NCBI GenBank assembly: GCA_045638525.1
Contig: JAZUBQ010000012.1
Location: 186,001-250,000 of the forward strand
DNA from: SIG452 sp045638525
GTDB lineage: Bacteria > Bacillota > Clostridia > UMGS1840
Reading direction: 5' to 3'
Length of the DNA stretch: 64,000 bases
Position 1 is the first letter of the stretch, and the number at the start of each line of letters is the position of its first letter. Made by a program: the position numbers and the translations under genes. Shown piece after piece: positions 17,262 through 26,142 of this stretch. The notes beneath the pieces are model-generated. The model did not search any database, was not told the origin of the DNA, and saw only the letters and a list, made by a program, of their open reading frames with translations.

Positions 17262-18929
17262 TTAACACTCCTGTTTGAATTTTTTTGCCAATTCTAACAT
17301 TTCATGAGCACTTTGACGTGTCAACTCAGTCACAGTTACTCCGCCTAACATACGGGCAAGTTCTTCTGTACGCATGGTATCTTCCACAACGCATACTGAA
17401 GTCTTGGTTCCCAGCGTATCTTCCGTTTTGGAAACCACAATATGTTGGTCTGCCATTGCTGCAATCTGAGGCAAATGTGTAACACAAAGCACCTGAGAAC
17501 CTTTTGTCCCATTGGCAATGGCACACATCTTTTCTCCGGTTTTTTGTGCAGCTCTTCCGCTTAACCCCGTATCAATTTCATCAAACACAAAGGCACACGC
17601 CGGGTCAATCCCCCGAAGAATGGATTTTAGCGCCAGATTCACTCTGGAAATTTCTCCACCGGATGCAATTTTAGACAAGGGAGCCGGTGGCATTCCCGCA
17701 TTTGCGGAAAATAAAAACTTCACCTGCTCTGCCCCGTATGCTCCATATTCATCCTCATGGACCAGTTCCACTAAAAAACGTGCGGAAGGCATCATCAAAT
17801 CTGAAAGTTCCGTTTCCAGAGCTTGTGCCAAACGAGGTGCCGCTTCTTCCCTTTGTTGGGTAAGCTTTTCTGCTAAAAGGGCAAGTTCTGTGCGAATTGT
17901 TTCTTTTTCCTGATATAGTTTAGAAACCAACGTTTCTCTGTTTTCTGTTTGATACAGCTGGGCTTTTGCGTTTTCCAAATAGGAAAGCACACTTTCAAAT
18001 GTGCCGCCGTATTTCATTTTCAGCTGATAAATCACATTCAGCCGTTCTTCTATTTCATCTAAATTCTGATATTCACATTCAACCTGTTCGCTATGATGAC
18101 GAATGGTTTCTGACAGCTCGGAAATTTCATATTTCAAATCATACAGTCGTTCGGCAACGGCTTCCAATCCTTCAATATTTCGGACTGCTGTTTCTGCAAG
18201 AGAAAGATATTGATATGCGCTTTCCTCGTTTTCATACAGTGCATAAGTTGCAGCTTGAATATTCTGCTGATTTTTTTCCTGATTTTTCATCTGCAGTTTG
18301 ATTTGCTTTAGGTTTTCTTCTTCCATAGGTTGCAAGTTAGCTCCCTCGATTTCCGAAACCACAAACCTTAGATAATCGACACGACTGTTATCCTGTTCAT
18401 TTTTTTCTTCTAATTTGGAAATTTCGCCCAAAACATTCCGATAGTTCAGATAGCACTCCCGATAACTCTTAAAAAGTTCTTGATTTTCTGCATAACGGTC
18501 CAAAAAACGGTAGTGAAGTTCTTCCCGGAACAAAATCTGATTATCATTTTGTGAATGAATACTGATTAAATAGGGTGAAAGTTCACGCAAAATTGCTGTA
18601 TTACAAAGACTGCCGTTTAATTTCACCACATTTCTGCCATCCCGAAAAATTTCACGGGAAATGATAAGCGAACCATCCATCAGATAAGACGAAAGAGCTT
18701 CCGGTTCGGTTGCATCCGAAAAGAAAAATTCTGCTTCCACCAACGTAGACTTTTCGTCAGCACGAATCATTTCTTTCGACATTCTTGCACCCATTACCGC
18801 TTGCAAAGCATCCATCAAAATAGATTTCCCGGCACCGGTTTCACCGGTCAGCACAGTAAGACCTCGGTCAAAGTGAATCTCTGCTTCACGAATAACCGCT
18901 AAATTTTTAATTAAAATGGTCGTTAGCAT
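17262..18929 (-). CDS. recN: DNA repair protein RecN (SMC-like ATPase)
   Basis: RecN tethers DNA ends in double-strand-break repair. The 555-residue protein has the split SMC-type ATPase: Walker A GETGAGKS (29-36) in an N-terminus opening MLTTILIKNLAVIREA, a long coiled coil (~150-380), the ABC signature ASGGEISRVNLAL, and Walker B AFVFDEIDTGLSG. It lies downstream of argR by 55 bp, as in Bacillus subtilis (ahrC-recN). Confidence 0.97.
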   Translation of the reverse strand: MLTTILIKNLAVIREAEIHFDRGLTVLTGETGAGKSILMDALQAVMGARMSKEMIRADEKSTLVEAEFFFSDATEPEALSSYLMDGSLIISREIFRDGRNVVKLNGSLCNTAILRELSPYLISIHSQNDNQILFREELHYRFLDRYAENQELFKSYRECYLNYRNVLGEISKLEEKNEQDNSRVDYLRFVVSEIEGANLQPMEEENLKQIKLQMKNQEKNQQNIQAATYALYENEESAYQYLSLAETAVRNIEGLEAVAERLYDLKYEISELSETIRHHSEQVECEYQNLDEIEERLNVIYQLKMKYGGTFESVLSYLENAKAQLYQTENRETLVSKLYQEKETIRTELALLAEKLTQQREEAAPRLAQALETELSDLMMPSARFLVELVHEDEYGAYGAEQVKFLFSANAGMPPAPLSKIASGGEISRVNLALKSILRGIDPACAFVFDEIDTGLSGRAAQKTGEKMCAIANGTKGSQVLCVTHLPQIAAMADQHIVVSKTEDTLGTKTSVCVVEDTMRTEELARMLGGVTVTELTRQSAHEMLELAKKFKQEC

Positions 18930-18984
18930 AACCGTTCTCCGTTCTGCCCATCAGGCAACCGCTTATCCTTTGATTTTTAAAAAT

Positions 18985-19434
18985 TTATAAGTGGGTTTTT
19001 AAGTATTGAGATACCCGTTCGGTCACTTCCGGACCACGACAAACCACCATAATGGTATCGTCGCCGGCAATCGTTCCCAAAATATCGTGATTTCCCAAAT
19101 GGTCAATGGATGCAGCAATCCCTTGTGCCATTCCTACCGCAGTGTGAATGACTAAAATATTGACGCTTGCCTCCACCGATAAAATCATATTTTTGAAAAA
19201 TCCAAGATGTGTACTGTTTTTCCCGGCATGAAACTCAGCTCTGGGAGCACAATAACAAATCTCACCATTTTCATCAGTTGTTTTCACAATTTTTAATTCC
19301 TTAATATCGCGGGAAATGGTTGCCTGCGTTACCGTATAGCCCATTTGAATTAACCGTTCGGTCAAATCCTCCTGGGTTCTGATTTTTTCCCGACGAATCA
19401 AAGACAGTAAGTCATCTTGTCTTCTTTTTTTCAT
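18985..19434 (-). CDS. argR: Arginine repressor ArgR/AhrC
   Basis: This 149-residue transcription factor controls arginine biosynthesis and catabolism. The N-terminal winged helix opens MKKRRQDDLLSLIRREK and contains the recognition-helix segment VTQATISRDIKEL; the C-terminal hexamerisation and arginine-binding domain ends with TIAGDDTIMVV. It is 14 bp downstream of nadK. No arginine genes are in the window; its place beside recN reflects conserved firmicute gene order. Confidence 0.96.
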   Translation of the reverse strand: MKKRRQDDLLSLIRREKIRTQEDLTERLIQMGYTVTQATISRDIKELKIVKTTDENGEICYCAPRAEFHAGKNSTHLGFFKNMILSVEASVNILVIHTAVGMAQGIAASIDHLGNHDILGTIAGDDTIMVVCRGPEVTERVSQYLKTHL

Positions 19435-19448
19435 AACAAAAACCTCTC

Positions 19449-20279
19449 TTAGAGTTTATCTTTTAAAACAGAATAAAAATTTCGATTCACAATCCGAACC
19501 AATTTGGTGGTATGCTCGGATAAACGGATGGTAAGTTCCATCTCAGGATTTATGGTGACAGCCTCGTTTCCATCATAAGATAAAAACGAAATATTTTCTG
19601 TTCCCTCTTTTTGCTTCACCGTGATGGTTCGATTTTTACAAATAATCATAGGTCGACTGGTCAATGTATGAGGACAGATGGGGGTTACCGCAAAGGCTTC
19701 TGTCAATGGGTCAATCACCGCTCCGCCTGCTGACAGAGAATACGCTGTGGACCCTGTTGGAGTTGACACAATCAAACCATCGGCACGAATGGGTGTGCAC
19801 AGTGCGTTGTCAATGTAAAATTCCATTTCCAGCATTTTCGCAAAATTCCCACGGGATAATGCAATTTCATTCAAAGCGGTGAATCGATGTTTTTCTCCTG
19901 TTTTATCGGTTACCACAGCCGACAGCATCATTCGTTCGTCAATGGAATATTCTCCTGTAAAAATATGACGCACCAAATCCATTTCGTCTTGTTCTAAATC
20001 AGTCAAAAGACCAACCCGACCAAAATTGATGCCCAAAATCGGAATATCATATTGGGATGCAGACTGAGCCACACGAAGCAACGTTCCGTCGCCTCCCAAC
20101 ACAATCACCATTTCAACGGTTTTATAAAACTCATCCGAAGAAAGCATATTTGCAACATTGCCCATTCCGCTATCACAAGGAAAATACACACAAGCTCCGT
20201 TTTCTTCCAACAATGAAATCAATCGTGTAATCACAGAGACATCAATATTCGATTTTCCGCTCACAATTCCTATGTTCAT
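19449..20279 (-). CDS. nadK: NAD kinase
   Basis: Phosphorylates NAD to NADP. The start is set at the ATG at 20279 (GAGG seven bases upstream, protein MNIGIVSGKSN), giving 276 residues; the longer reading frame would overlap tlyA without a ribosome site. The catalytic GGDGTLLR motif (GGDG at 62-65), NEIALSRG, and the substrate-binding glycine-rich TPTGSTAYSLSAGG are all present. It sits between tlyA and argR in the isoprenoid/DNA-repair operon. Confidence 0.96.
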   Translation of the reverse strand: MNIGIVSGKSNIDVSVITRLISLLEENGACVYFPCDSGMGNVANMLSSDEFYKTVEMVIVLGGDGTLLRVAQSASQYDIPILGINFGRVGLLTDLEQDEMDLVRHIFTGEYSIDERMMLSAVVTDKTGEKHRFTALNEIALSRGNFAKMLEMEFYIDNALCTPIRADGLIVSTPTGSTAYSLSAGGAVIDPLTEAFAVTPICPHTLTSRPMIICKNRTITVKQKEGTENISFLSYDGNEAVTINPEMELTIRLSEHTTKLVRIVNRNFYSVLKDKL

Positions 20280-20292
20280 ACGATCCCTCGTT

Positions 20293-21090
20293 TTAGTCCA
20301 ATGTGGTATGGGACTGTTCTGTAATTTCTTTTGCTTTGGCAAGATAATCCATTGAAGGCTCTTGCCGTTTTGTCATATATAATAAGTATTCAATATTTCC
20401 TTCCGGTCCCTTGATGGGAGAAAAATCCAAATCCAGCAAAGTAAGTCCTTTGGCTTGCATTTGCTCACAAACTTTCACAATCACATCGTGATGCACCTTT
20501 TTATCCTTCACCACGCCTTTTTTGCCCACAAATTCTCTGCCTGCTTCAAACTGCGGTTTGATTAACACCATAAGCTCTGCAGAATCACTCAGCAAATCTA
20601 CCACGGTAGATAAGGCGGTATTTAAAGAAATAAATGCCACATCGGCGGATAAAAAGTCTGCCCGTTCCGGAATTTCTTTTTCGGTGAGGTAGCGGGCGTT
20701 GGTTCTCTCTAATACCACCACACGCTCATCACTTCGGAGTTTCCAGTCCAACTGACCGTATCCCACATCCACCGCATAGACTTTTTTCGCTCCGTTTTGA
20801 AGCATACAGTCTGTAAAACCACCGGTAGACGCACCAATATCTACACAAATTTTATTTTTTAAATCAATTCCAAACACTTTAACCCCTTTGTCCAGCTTAT
20901 AACCTCCGCGTGATACAAACGGAAGGTCTTCTTTCACCGTAAGGGTTTGTGTGTCTTCAATCATTTCGCCTGCTTTATATGCCTTTTGTCCATCTACATA
21001 TACCTGCCCTGCCATGATAAGCGCTTTCGCCTTCTCACGGGAAGCAGCAAGTCCCTGTTCGGTCAAGGCTACATCCAGTCTTATTTTCAA
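20293..21090 (-). CDS. tlyA: TlyA-family rRNA ribose 2'-O-methyltransferase
   Basis: The 265-residue protein has an N-terminal S4 RNA-binding domain (residues 1-60, MKIRLDVALTEQGLAASR) and an FtsJ/RrmJ-like methyltransferase domain with the SAM motif DIGASTGGFTD (84-94), YAVDVGYGQLDW and the catalytic-region LIKPQFE. TlyA methylates 16S and/or 23S rRNA cytidines in the subunit interface. The start overlaps the end of dxs by 4 bp, and nadK follows 13 bp later. Confidence 0.95.
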   Translation of the reverse strand: MKIRLDVALTEQGLAASREKAKALIMAGQVYVDGQKAYKAGEMIEDTQTLTVKEDLPFVSRGGYKLDKGVKVFGIDLKNKICVDIGASTGGFTDCMLQNGAKKVYAVDVGYGQLDWKLRSDERVVVLERTNARYLTEKEIPERADFLSADVAFISLNTALSTVVDLLSDSAELMVLIKPQFEAGREFVGKKGVVKDKKVHHDVIVKVCEQMQAKGLTLLDLDFSPIKGPEGNIEYLLYMTKRQEPSMDYLAKAKEITEQSHTTLD

Positions 21091-22943
21091 CGGAAAAACT
21101 CCTCCATAATTTTTTCAGCCACGCTTTCTCCATCCATTTTCAACAAAGAAAGCAACTCCTCAACACTACCGTGAGGAACATAACAATCGGGAACCGAAAC
21201 CGAAAGCAACGGCAATGCAGTGAATCCCGATAACATTGAGTAAATGCCGCCATATCGACTGGCACTTTCCATCACAACACCACGTTTGGTCTTTTGCAAA
21301 GAAGTTGCAATGGTATCAAAATCCAAAGGTTTTATATATCGCAAATTGATAAGTTCAGCCGAAACCCCTTGCTCTTTTAACATTTGGGTGGCTTTCAGAC
21401 CTTCCGAAATCATTGTTCCGTCGCAGAAAATACTCACGTGTTTTCCGGGAACTAAAATCTGTGCTTTTCCCGGTTGATATTTCTGCTCCAATTTCGCAAC
21501 TTCCGGATCCTCCGTACCTTTGGGATATCGAATGGCACAAGGAGAATCATAATCGTTAATCGCTTCTTTTAACATAAAGTCCAAATCATGATAAGTTGCC
21601 GGAGAAAACACAGTCATATTCGGCATGGAAGTCAGATAAGAAATGTCAAAAATCCCCTGATGTGTTTCTCCATCCTCTCCCACAATTCCGGCACGATCCA
21701 CTGCAAATACACAATGCAGATTCATGCCGCAAACATCGGTAAGGAGCTGGTCGTATGCCCGCTGTAAGAAAGAAGAATATACAGCGAATACCGGAACCAT
21801 GCCGGAAATGGACAATCCTGCCGCCAGCCCTGCTCCGTGAGCTTCCGCTATGGCAACATCATAATAACGTTCAGGAAATTTATAACGAAAATCGCTTAAT
21901 CCGGTGCCATCCGGCATTGCAGCAGTAATCGCAACAATTTTTTTATTTTCCGCTGCCATTGTTTCCAAAGTGGTACCAAAGGCTTTGGAAAAATTCTTGT
22001 GGTTTTCTGCCGAAATTCCCACTTTGACATCAAAAGGTTTCACTCCGTGGAACAAATCCGGTCGTTCTTCCGCAAAAGAGTATCCTTTGCCTTTCTTGGT
22101 AAGTACGTGAATCACCATCGGCTTGTCCACATCTTTTAACTGTTCAAACACCTTGCATAACCCTTTGACATCATGTCCGTCAAACGGACCTGCATAATAA
22201 AAACCTAATTCTTCAAATATATTGCTTCCGAACATCATATTGCGAAAGCCTGTTTTAAAATCAGAAATGGCATTGTATAAATGAGAACCCAGCCACGGGA
22301 TTTTGGAAAAGACAGTGGAAACCGTTCCTTTTGTGCGTAAGTAAAGTGGGCTTGTTCGCATTTTTGCCAAGTGATGAGAAATCCCACCCACATTTTCCGA
22401 AATGCTCATTTCATTATCGTTTAATATCACGATGATGTTATTTTTTTCTCTGCCGGCATCATTCATCGCCTCAATCGCCATTCCGCCGGTCAAAGCACCG
22501 TCCCCAATCATGGCAATCACGTGAGAATTGTCTCCTTGTTGCTCCAGTCCTCGTTTTAACCCAAGTGCCACCGAAATGGAATTGGAACTGTGACCGGAAT
22601 GAAACGTATCAAATTCACTTTCAGTTCGTTTGGGGAAACCGGAAATCCCATTTAATTTTCGCAAATTAGCAAAGCCTTCTGCACGACCTGTCAGAATCTT
22701 ATGAACATAGCTTTGATGCCCCACATCAAAAATGATTTTATCATCCGGAAACGAAAAAGACTTATGAAGTGCAACCGTTAACTCTACAGCGCCTAAATTA
22801 GATGCCAGATGCCCCCCGGTTTGGGAAACAGAATCCAACAAAAACTCCCGAATTTCTGTGCAGAGTGTTTCCAATTCGGAGACAGACATATTCTTGATAT
22901 TTTGATAGTTTTTTGTTTTTTCAAACAATTTCTGATGTTTCAC
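21087..22943 (-). CDS. dxs: 1-deoxy-D-xylulose-5-phosphate synthase
   Basis: This TPP enzyme condenses pyruvate and glyceraldehyde 3-phosphate, the first step of the MEP isoprenoid pathway. The 618-residue length is typical. Visible motifs are HLASNLGAVELTVALH, DVGHQSYVHKIL, FHSGHSSNSISVALG, the TPP signature GDGALTGG (147-154) with NDNEMSIS, and the transketolase C-terminal DRAGIVGEDGETHQG. With ispA upstream it supplies isoprenoid precursors. It lies 42 bp after oapA. Confidence 0.97.
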   Translation of the reverse strand: MKHQKLFEKTKNYQNIKNMSVSELETLCTEIREFLLDSVSQTGGHLASNLGAVELTVALHKSFSFPDDKIIFDVGHQSYVHKILTGRAEGFANLRKLNGISGFPKRTESEFDTFHSGHSSNSISVALGLKRGLEQQGDNSHVIAMIGDGALTGGMAIEAMNDAGREKNNIIVILNDNEMSISENVGGISHHLAKMRTSPLYLRTKGTVSTVFSKIPWLGSHLYNAISDFKTGFRNMMFGSNIFEELGFYYAGPFDGHDVKGLCKVFEQLKDVDKPMVIHVLTKKGKGYSFAEERPDLFHGVKPFDVKVGISAENHKNFSKAFGTTLETMAAENKKIVAITAAMPDGTGLSDFRYKFPERYYDVAIAEAHGAGLAAGLSISGMVPVFAVYSSFLQRAYDQLLTDVCGMNLHCVFAVDRAGIVGEDGETHQGIFDISYLTSMPNMTVFSPATYHDLDFMLKEAINDYDSPCAIRYPKGTEDPEVAKLEQKYQPGKAQILVPGKHVSIFCDGTMISEGLKATQMLKEQGVSAELINLRYIKPLDFDTIATSLQKTKRGVVMESASRYGGIYSMLSGFTALPLLSVSVPDCYVPHGSVEELLSLLKMDGESVAEKIMEEFFR

Positions 22944-22985
22944 GGCGTTTTTCTCCGTTCTTTTTCACTTTTTATCGGTAACGAT

Positions 22986-23594
22986 TTATTGTTTCTTCTG
23001 AAATAATAAACCGATGTTTTTCATATAATAGGCAATTTTTCCAACCAAAAACACAATCTTTTCTGCATTTTTGATGGCATATTTCTTTCCGGCAGCCTTT
23101 CCGCCAACCGTCAATGCGGCAACCAATGCCGACAACAAACTTAAAATAATAAACTCTCCGAATTGAGGATTACTGTCTACAAACAAACCTTTTAACATTG
23201 TCAAAAAATACACACCGATTGTTGTTCCGGTTGCACCACTGACAATTCCGGCAATATCTCCGATAACATCGTTAAAGATATTGGTTGCTTTTTCTGCATT
23301 TTTAAGGAGTACCAACGCTTCTTTGGCACCTCCGATTTTCCTTGCCGCCATGGCATTTAAAGTTTTTTCATCTGCAGTAGCAATGGCAATCCCTGCCATA
23401 TCAGCAACAATCCCCACCAAAACAATGAGAACAAGTACCAAAAGTGCAGGAAGCAAACTTAAATTTTTGGATAATACATCGGCAAACATCCCCATAAAAA
23501 AAGCAATTAAAAAGGTGATAATGGTAATTTTAACTGCCCAATTCATCGGTTTTCTCTGTCGCTTGGGAATGTCGTCTTTTTTATTGGATTCCAT
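22986..23594 (-). CDS. oapA: OLE RNA-associated membrane protein OapA
   Basis: The 202-residue protein has about four hydrophobic segments (~20-40, 46-72, 108-132, 145-168), basic ends, and the DxxxD signature of OapA (D109 and D113, within NDVIGDIAG). It lies downstream of the large non-coding region and upstream of dxs, the same position as OapA (BH2780) in Bacillus halodurans. OapA is known to bind OLE RNA and bring it to the membrane; the complex affects cold, alcohol and Mg2+ stress responses. The identification rests on motif, topology and synteny. A TTG, not ATG, is not needed here: an ATG at 23594 is present. Confidence 0.87.
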   Translation of the reverse strand: MESNKKDDIPKRQRKPMNWAVKITIITFLIAFFMGMFADVLSKNLSLLPALLVLVLIVLVGIVADMAGIAIATADEKTLNAMAARKIGGAKEALVLLKNAEKATNIFNDVIGDIAGIVSGATGTTIGVYFLTMLKGLFVDSNPQFGEFIILSLLSALVAALTVGGKAAGKKYAIKNAEKIVFLVGKIAYYMKNIGLLFQKKQ

Positions 23595-23884
23595 AAGTTA
23601 CTCCATCAATTTTTTTAATATTTATTATCATTCTATCCCATTGATTGTACTCTGCAATCTTATCTTTTTCAAATTAAAAAAGTTCTAAAATTGTAAAATA
23701 GAATGGAACATTATAGTTCAAACTCTGATATGATTCTTTAAAAATTTGTAAAATCGACTTGGACATTTGATGTTCGTGGAGAAAATTTTTAAACAAGAGT
23801 GAGTGAAAAGCACAAAGAATACTTTTTGTATTCCCAAGCATTTTCGCACGCTATGGCTAAAAATTACCTACGAAAAGCAAGTGG
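23595..23884 (-). other. Gene-free stretch between OLE RNA body and oapA
   Basis: This ~290-bp AT-rich stretch holds no credible ORF. On the minus strand it contains a small hairpin (GAATAC / GTATTC, at about 23818-23834). No clear terminator or promoter was found, consistent with oapA being co-transcribed with OLE RNA; part of it may be the OLE RNA 3' end or the oapA leader. Confidence 0.4.
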
Positions 23885-24525
23885 ACAAGTCCATTTTACA
23901 ATTCAAATAAGTAGCGTGGCAGAACCGGAGTAAATTCTGCGGCTTAGGTCGAGTTGGATTTCCCGAAAAGCTACTCCTTGTCGCCAATGGAGCGATTTCT
24001 CTTAAAAACTTTTCCGATAAAGTCGCCAAACTATCGCACTCGATCGCCACTGAGTCCGCACTGCAATCCTCCGGTGCTATTCTGTCTAGTGGTTTTCCCA
24101 AACAACATTTGTGCTATTTAATCCTGTTTTGCAAACAGAGTTTCAACCGGCGATAACTTCCTTGGATAGGCCTACTCCAAAAAAAGTCTGATCCGAATCT
24201 CCCCTCATATTCACTCAAGGCAAGCTACTCTGCACACAGCAATCCAAATCAATGTCATACCGCAATTGCAGGTTTAATCCTGAACCGTAGAAGGAAGCTT
24301 GTGTCGATTAAGTCACAGAATATTCCGACCACGAGGACAGGTCTCCACGGAAATAGGGTTGTTGCCGCTATGCCATTAACTGCCGCCCCATAACCTTAAC
24401 TCCCAGCATCCGCCCCGGACTGGGCGTCCAAAGCAAACACAAGAAACTTCATCGATATGCTCTTTAACGGATTTTTAGGCCCGTCTTCAATAACACATAG
24501 TTGACTAGAATACAGCGCCACAATA
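23885..24525 (-). ncRNA. ole: OLE RNA (ornate, large, extremophilic RNA)
   Basis: A ~640-nt intergenic region between the ispA-side genes and oapA lacks an ORF with coding character, is richer in G+C than the intergenic DNA around it, and is full of local inverted repeats. Examples are GCAGAA/TTCTGC (23919-23940), CGATA/TATCG (about 24021-24042) and CAGG/CCTG (about 24269-24282). OLE RNA is a ~600-640-nt structured RNA whose known genomic context is xseA-xseB-ispA / OLE / oapA / dxs / tlyA / argR / recN, the order seen here. It forms a membrane-associated ribonucleoprotein with OapA. Boundaries are approximate, especially the 3' end, which could extend toward 23750. The identification comes from context, length and partner gene; no covariance model was run. 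Confidence 0.85.
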
Positions 24526-24533
24526 TAAAATAA

Positions 24534-24989
24534 CTATATTATGATAACAGAAAAACAAATTCCAATCACAATTCCAAGCAATGCACCAACCAGCACTTCC
24601 GGCTTGGTATGTCCAATCAATTCTTTTAATTCCTGATCGATATGGAATTCTTGTTTTTCAAACTTTTTGATAATTCGATTTAAAATTTTTGCCTGTTCTC
24701 CTGCTTCCTTTCTGACGCCTGCAGCATCATACATCACAATCACTGCAAATGCCACCGTTATCGCAAACAACGGCGTATCAAAACCGTATTGCAACCCCAC
24801 ACAAGTTCCCAAGGTACACACCGAAGAAGAATGTGAACTGGGCATTCCGCCGGAACCGATGCAACGAGTCCAATCCAGTTGCTTGTGCATCCAATAATGA
24901 AGCGGAATTTTTAGTAACTGTGCCAATATGCAGGAAAACACTGTCGCCCACAGAATATTGTTGGAAAAAATTTCTCCAAAACTGTGCAA
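24534..24989 (-). CDS. Divergent PAP2 family membrane protein (DUF212, YuiD-like)
   Basis: The 151-residue membrane protein starts at a TTG (24989), supported by a strong GGGAGGAA site six bases upstream. It contains the family motif GGMPSSHSS (PAP2-like SxxH) after a hydrophobic segment, then VIVMYDAAGVRKEAGEQAK and a final GALLGIVIGICFSVIII helix. Members are annotated as acid phosphatase/haloperoxidase-related; the catalytic Arg/His of true PAP2 enzymes are only partly recognisable. By its place between ispA and OLE RNA it may act on polyprenyl phosphates, which is inference. Confidence 0.88.
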   Translation of the reverse strand: MHSFGEIFSNNILWATVFSCILAQLLKIPLHYWMHKQLDWTRCIGSGGMPSSHSSSVCTLGTCVGLQYGFDTPLFAITVAFAVIVMYDAAGVRKEAGEQAKILNRIIKKFEKQEFHIDQELKELIGHTKPEVLVGALLGIVIGICFSVIII

Positions 24990-25007
24990 AAGCGATTCCT
25001 CCCAATG

Positions 25008-25895
25008 TTAATAATTTCGATTCACCAAAAATAAGGTTAAATCTTTTAAAAACAAAACGGCTTCCTGGTTTTTTATCGATTGAGCCACCATCTCCAATAA
25101 AGAAATGGCTTTATTCTCATATTCTTGCAGAAGTTCTTTACATCGCTTCAATCCATACTCTGAAACAAACGTAATCTTCATATTTTTTTCATCACTTAAA
25201 ATGGGTTTCCCTAATGTTTCGGCATCAGAGGTGACATCTAAAACATCATCCTGAATCTGAAACATCAGACCAATGGTATCTGCATATTGTTCCAAAAGAG
25301 CCAGAGTTTCTTTCTTAGCTCCTCCTAAAATAGCACCAACTGCCACACTTGCCTTTAACAGAGCTCCTGTTTTCTGGCTATACATCAAAGAAAGCGAATC
25401 AAAATCGGTTACCGACTGTTCCATATCTGTCATCTGACCGGCACACATCCCTTTCGCACCGGAAGCAGTTGTGATATATTGCATTGCCTCCATTGCACGC
25501 TCTGCCGGAAAATGATTGGCATATTTCAACATAGTTTCCATACTCAGATTTAACAGTGCATCTCCTGCCAGAACTGCTCCGAACTCAGAAAAACGTTTGT
25601 GACAGGTAGGTTTCCCTCTTCGCAAATCGTCATCATCCATACAAGGCAAATCGTCATGGACTAAAGAATAGCTGTGAATCATTTCCATCGCCGCAGCATA
25701 AGGAACTGCTTTTGTAATATCCGATTCAAACAATTCAAACACACCAAGCATGAAAACGGGACGCAAACGTTTTCCGCCGTTCATAACGGCATATTCCATA
25801 ATTTCACGAAGATTCTTTTGAGGAGAACACTGTTTTAGTTCTTCCTGTAAAAATGCTTCTATCAGAAAGACTTTTTGTTCCATTTTTTCTTTCAT
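25008..25895 (-). CDS. ispA: Polyprenyl (farnesyl/geranylgeranyl) diphosphate synthase
   Basis: Condenses isopentenyl diphosphate with allylic diphosphates. Both Asp-rich motifs are visible: VHDDLPCMDDDDLRRG (DDxxxxD) and QIQDDVLDVTSD (DDxxD). Other family blocks are GGKRLRP and SYSLVHDDLP. The start at 25895, one base after the xseB stop, gives 295 residues, the usual IspA size; longer in-frame extensions lie within xseB. A second ATG at 25883 is an alternative. Confidence 0.95.
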   Translation of the reverse strand: MKEKMEQKVFLIEAFLQEELKQCSPQKNLREIMEYAVMNGGKRLRPVFMLGVFELFESDITKAVPYAAAMEMIHSYSLVHDDLPCMDDDDLRRGKPTCHKRFSEFGAVLAGDALLNLSMETMLKYANHFPAERAMEAMQYITTASGAKGMCAGQMTDMEQSVTDFDSLSLMYSQKTGALLKASVAVGAILGGAKKETLALLEQYADTIGLMFQIQDDVLDVTSDAETLGKPILSDEKNMKITFVSEYGLKRCKELLQEYENKAISLLEMVAQSIKNQEAVLFLKDLTLFLVNRNY

Positions 25896-25896
25896 A

Positions 25897-26139
25897 TTAT
25901 ACACCGGTTGCTTCCTTTGTTTCAAAATCAACAGCAGTCACCTGCCCGTTTTCTTCGGTAATCATTTTGATTTTGGATTCCGCTTCATCTAAAATTTTCT
26001 GAAGCTCACGGGAAAGTTTGGTTCCTTCGGTGAAGAGTTCCATCGCATCTTCCAATGCAACAGAGCCTTTTTCCAACCCCAACACAATTTCTTCCAGACG
26101 TTTCATTCCGTCTTCAAATGTAATCTTTTTTTCTTCCAT
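25897..26139 (-). CDS. xseB: Exodeoxyribonuclease VII small subunit
   Basis: The 80-residue helical protein opens EEKKITFEDGMKRLEEIV and carries the family pattern GSVALEDAMELFTEG. It binds XseA to form exonuclease VII, which degrades single-stranded DNA in both directions. It is spaced 3 bp from xseA and ends one base before ispA, indicating tight translational coupling. Confidence 0.95.
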   Translation of the reverse strand: MEEKKITFEDGMKRLEEIVLGLEKGSVALEDAMELFTEGTKLSRELQKILDEAESKIKMITEENGQVTAVDFETKEATGV

Positions 26140-26142
26140 AGT

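Noticed and set aside
23868..24101. A 77-codon minus-strand reading frame in the gap upstream of oapA
   Set aside because: It lies in the OLE RNA region, has no ribosome site, and its sequence shows no family resemblance.
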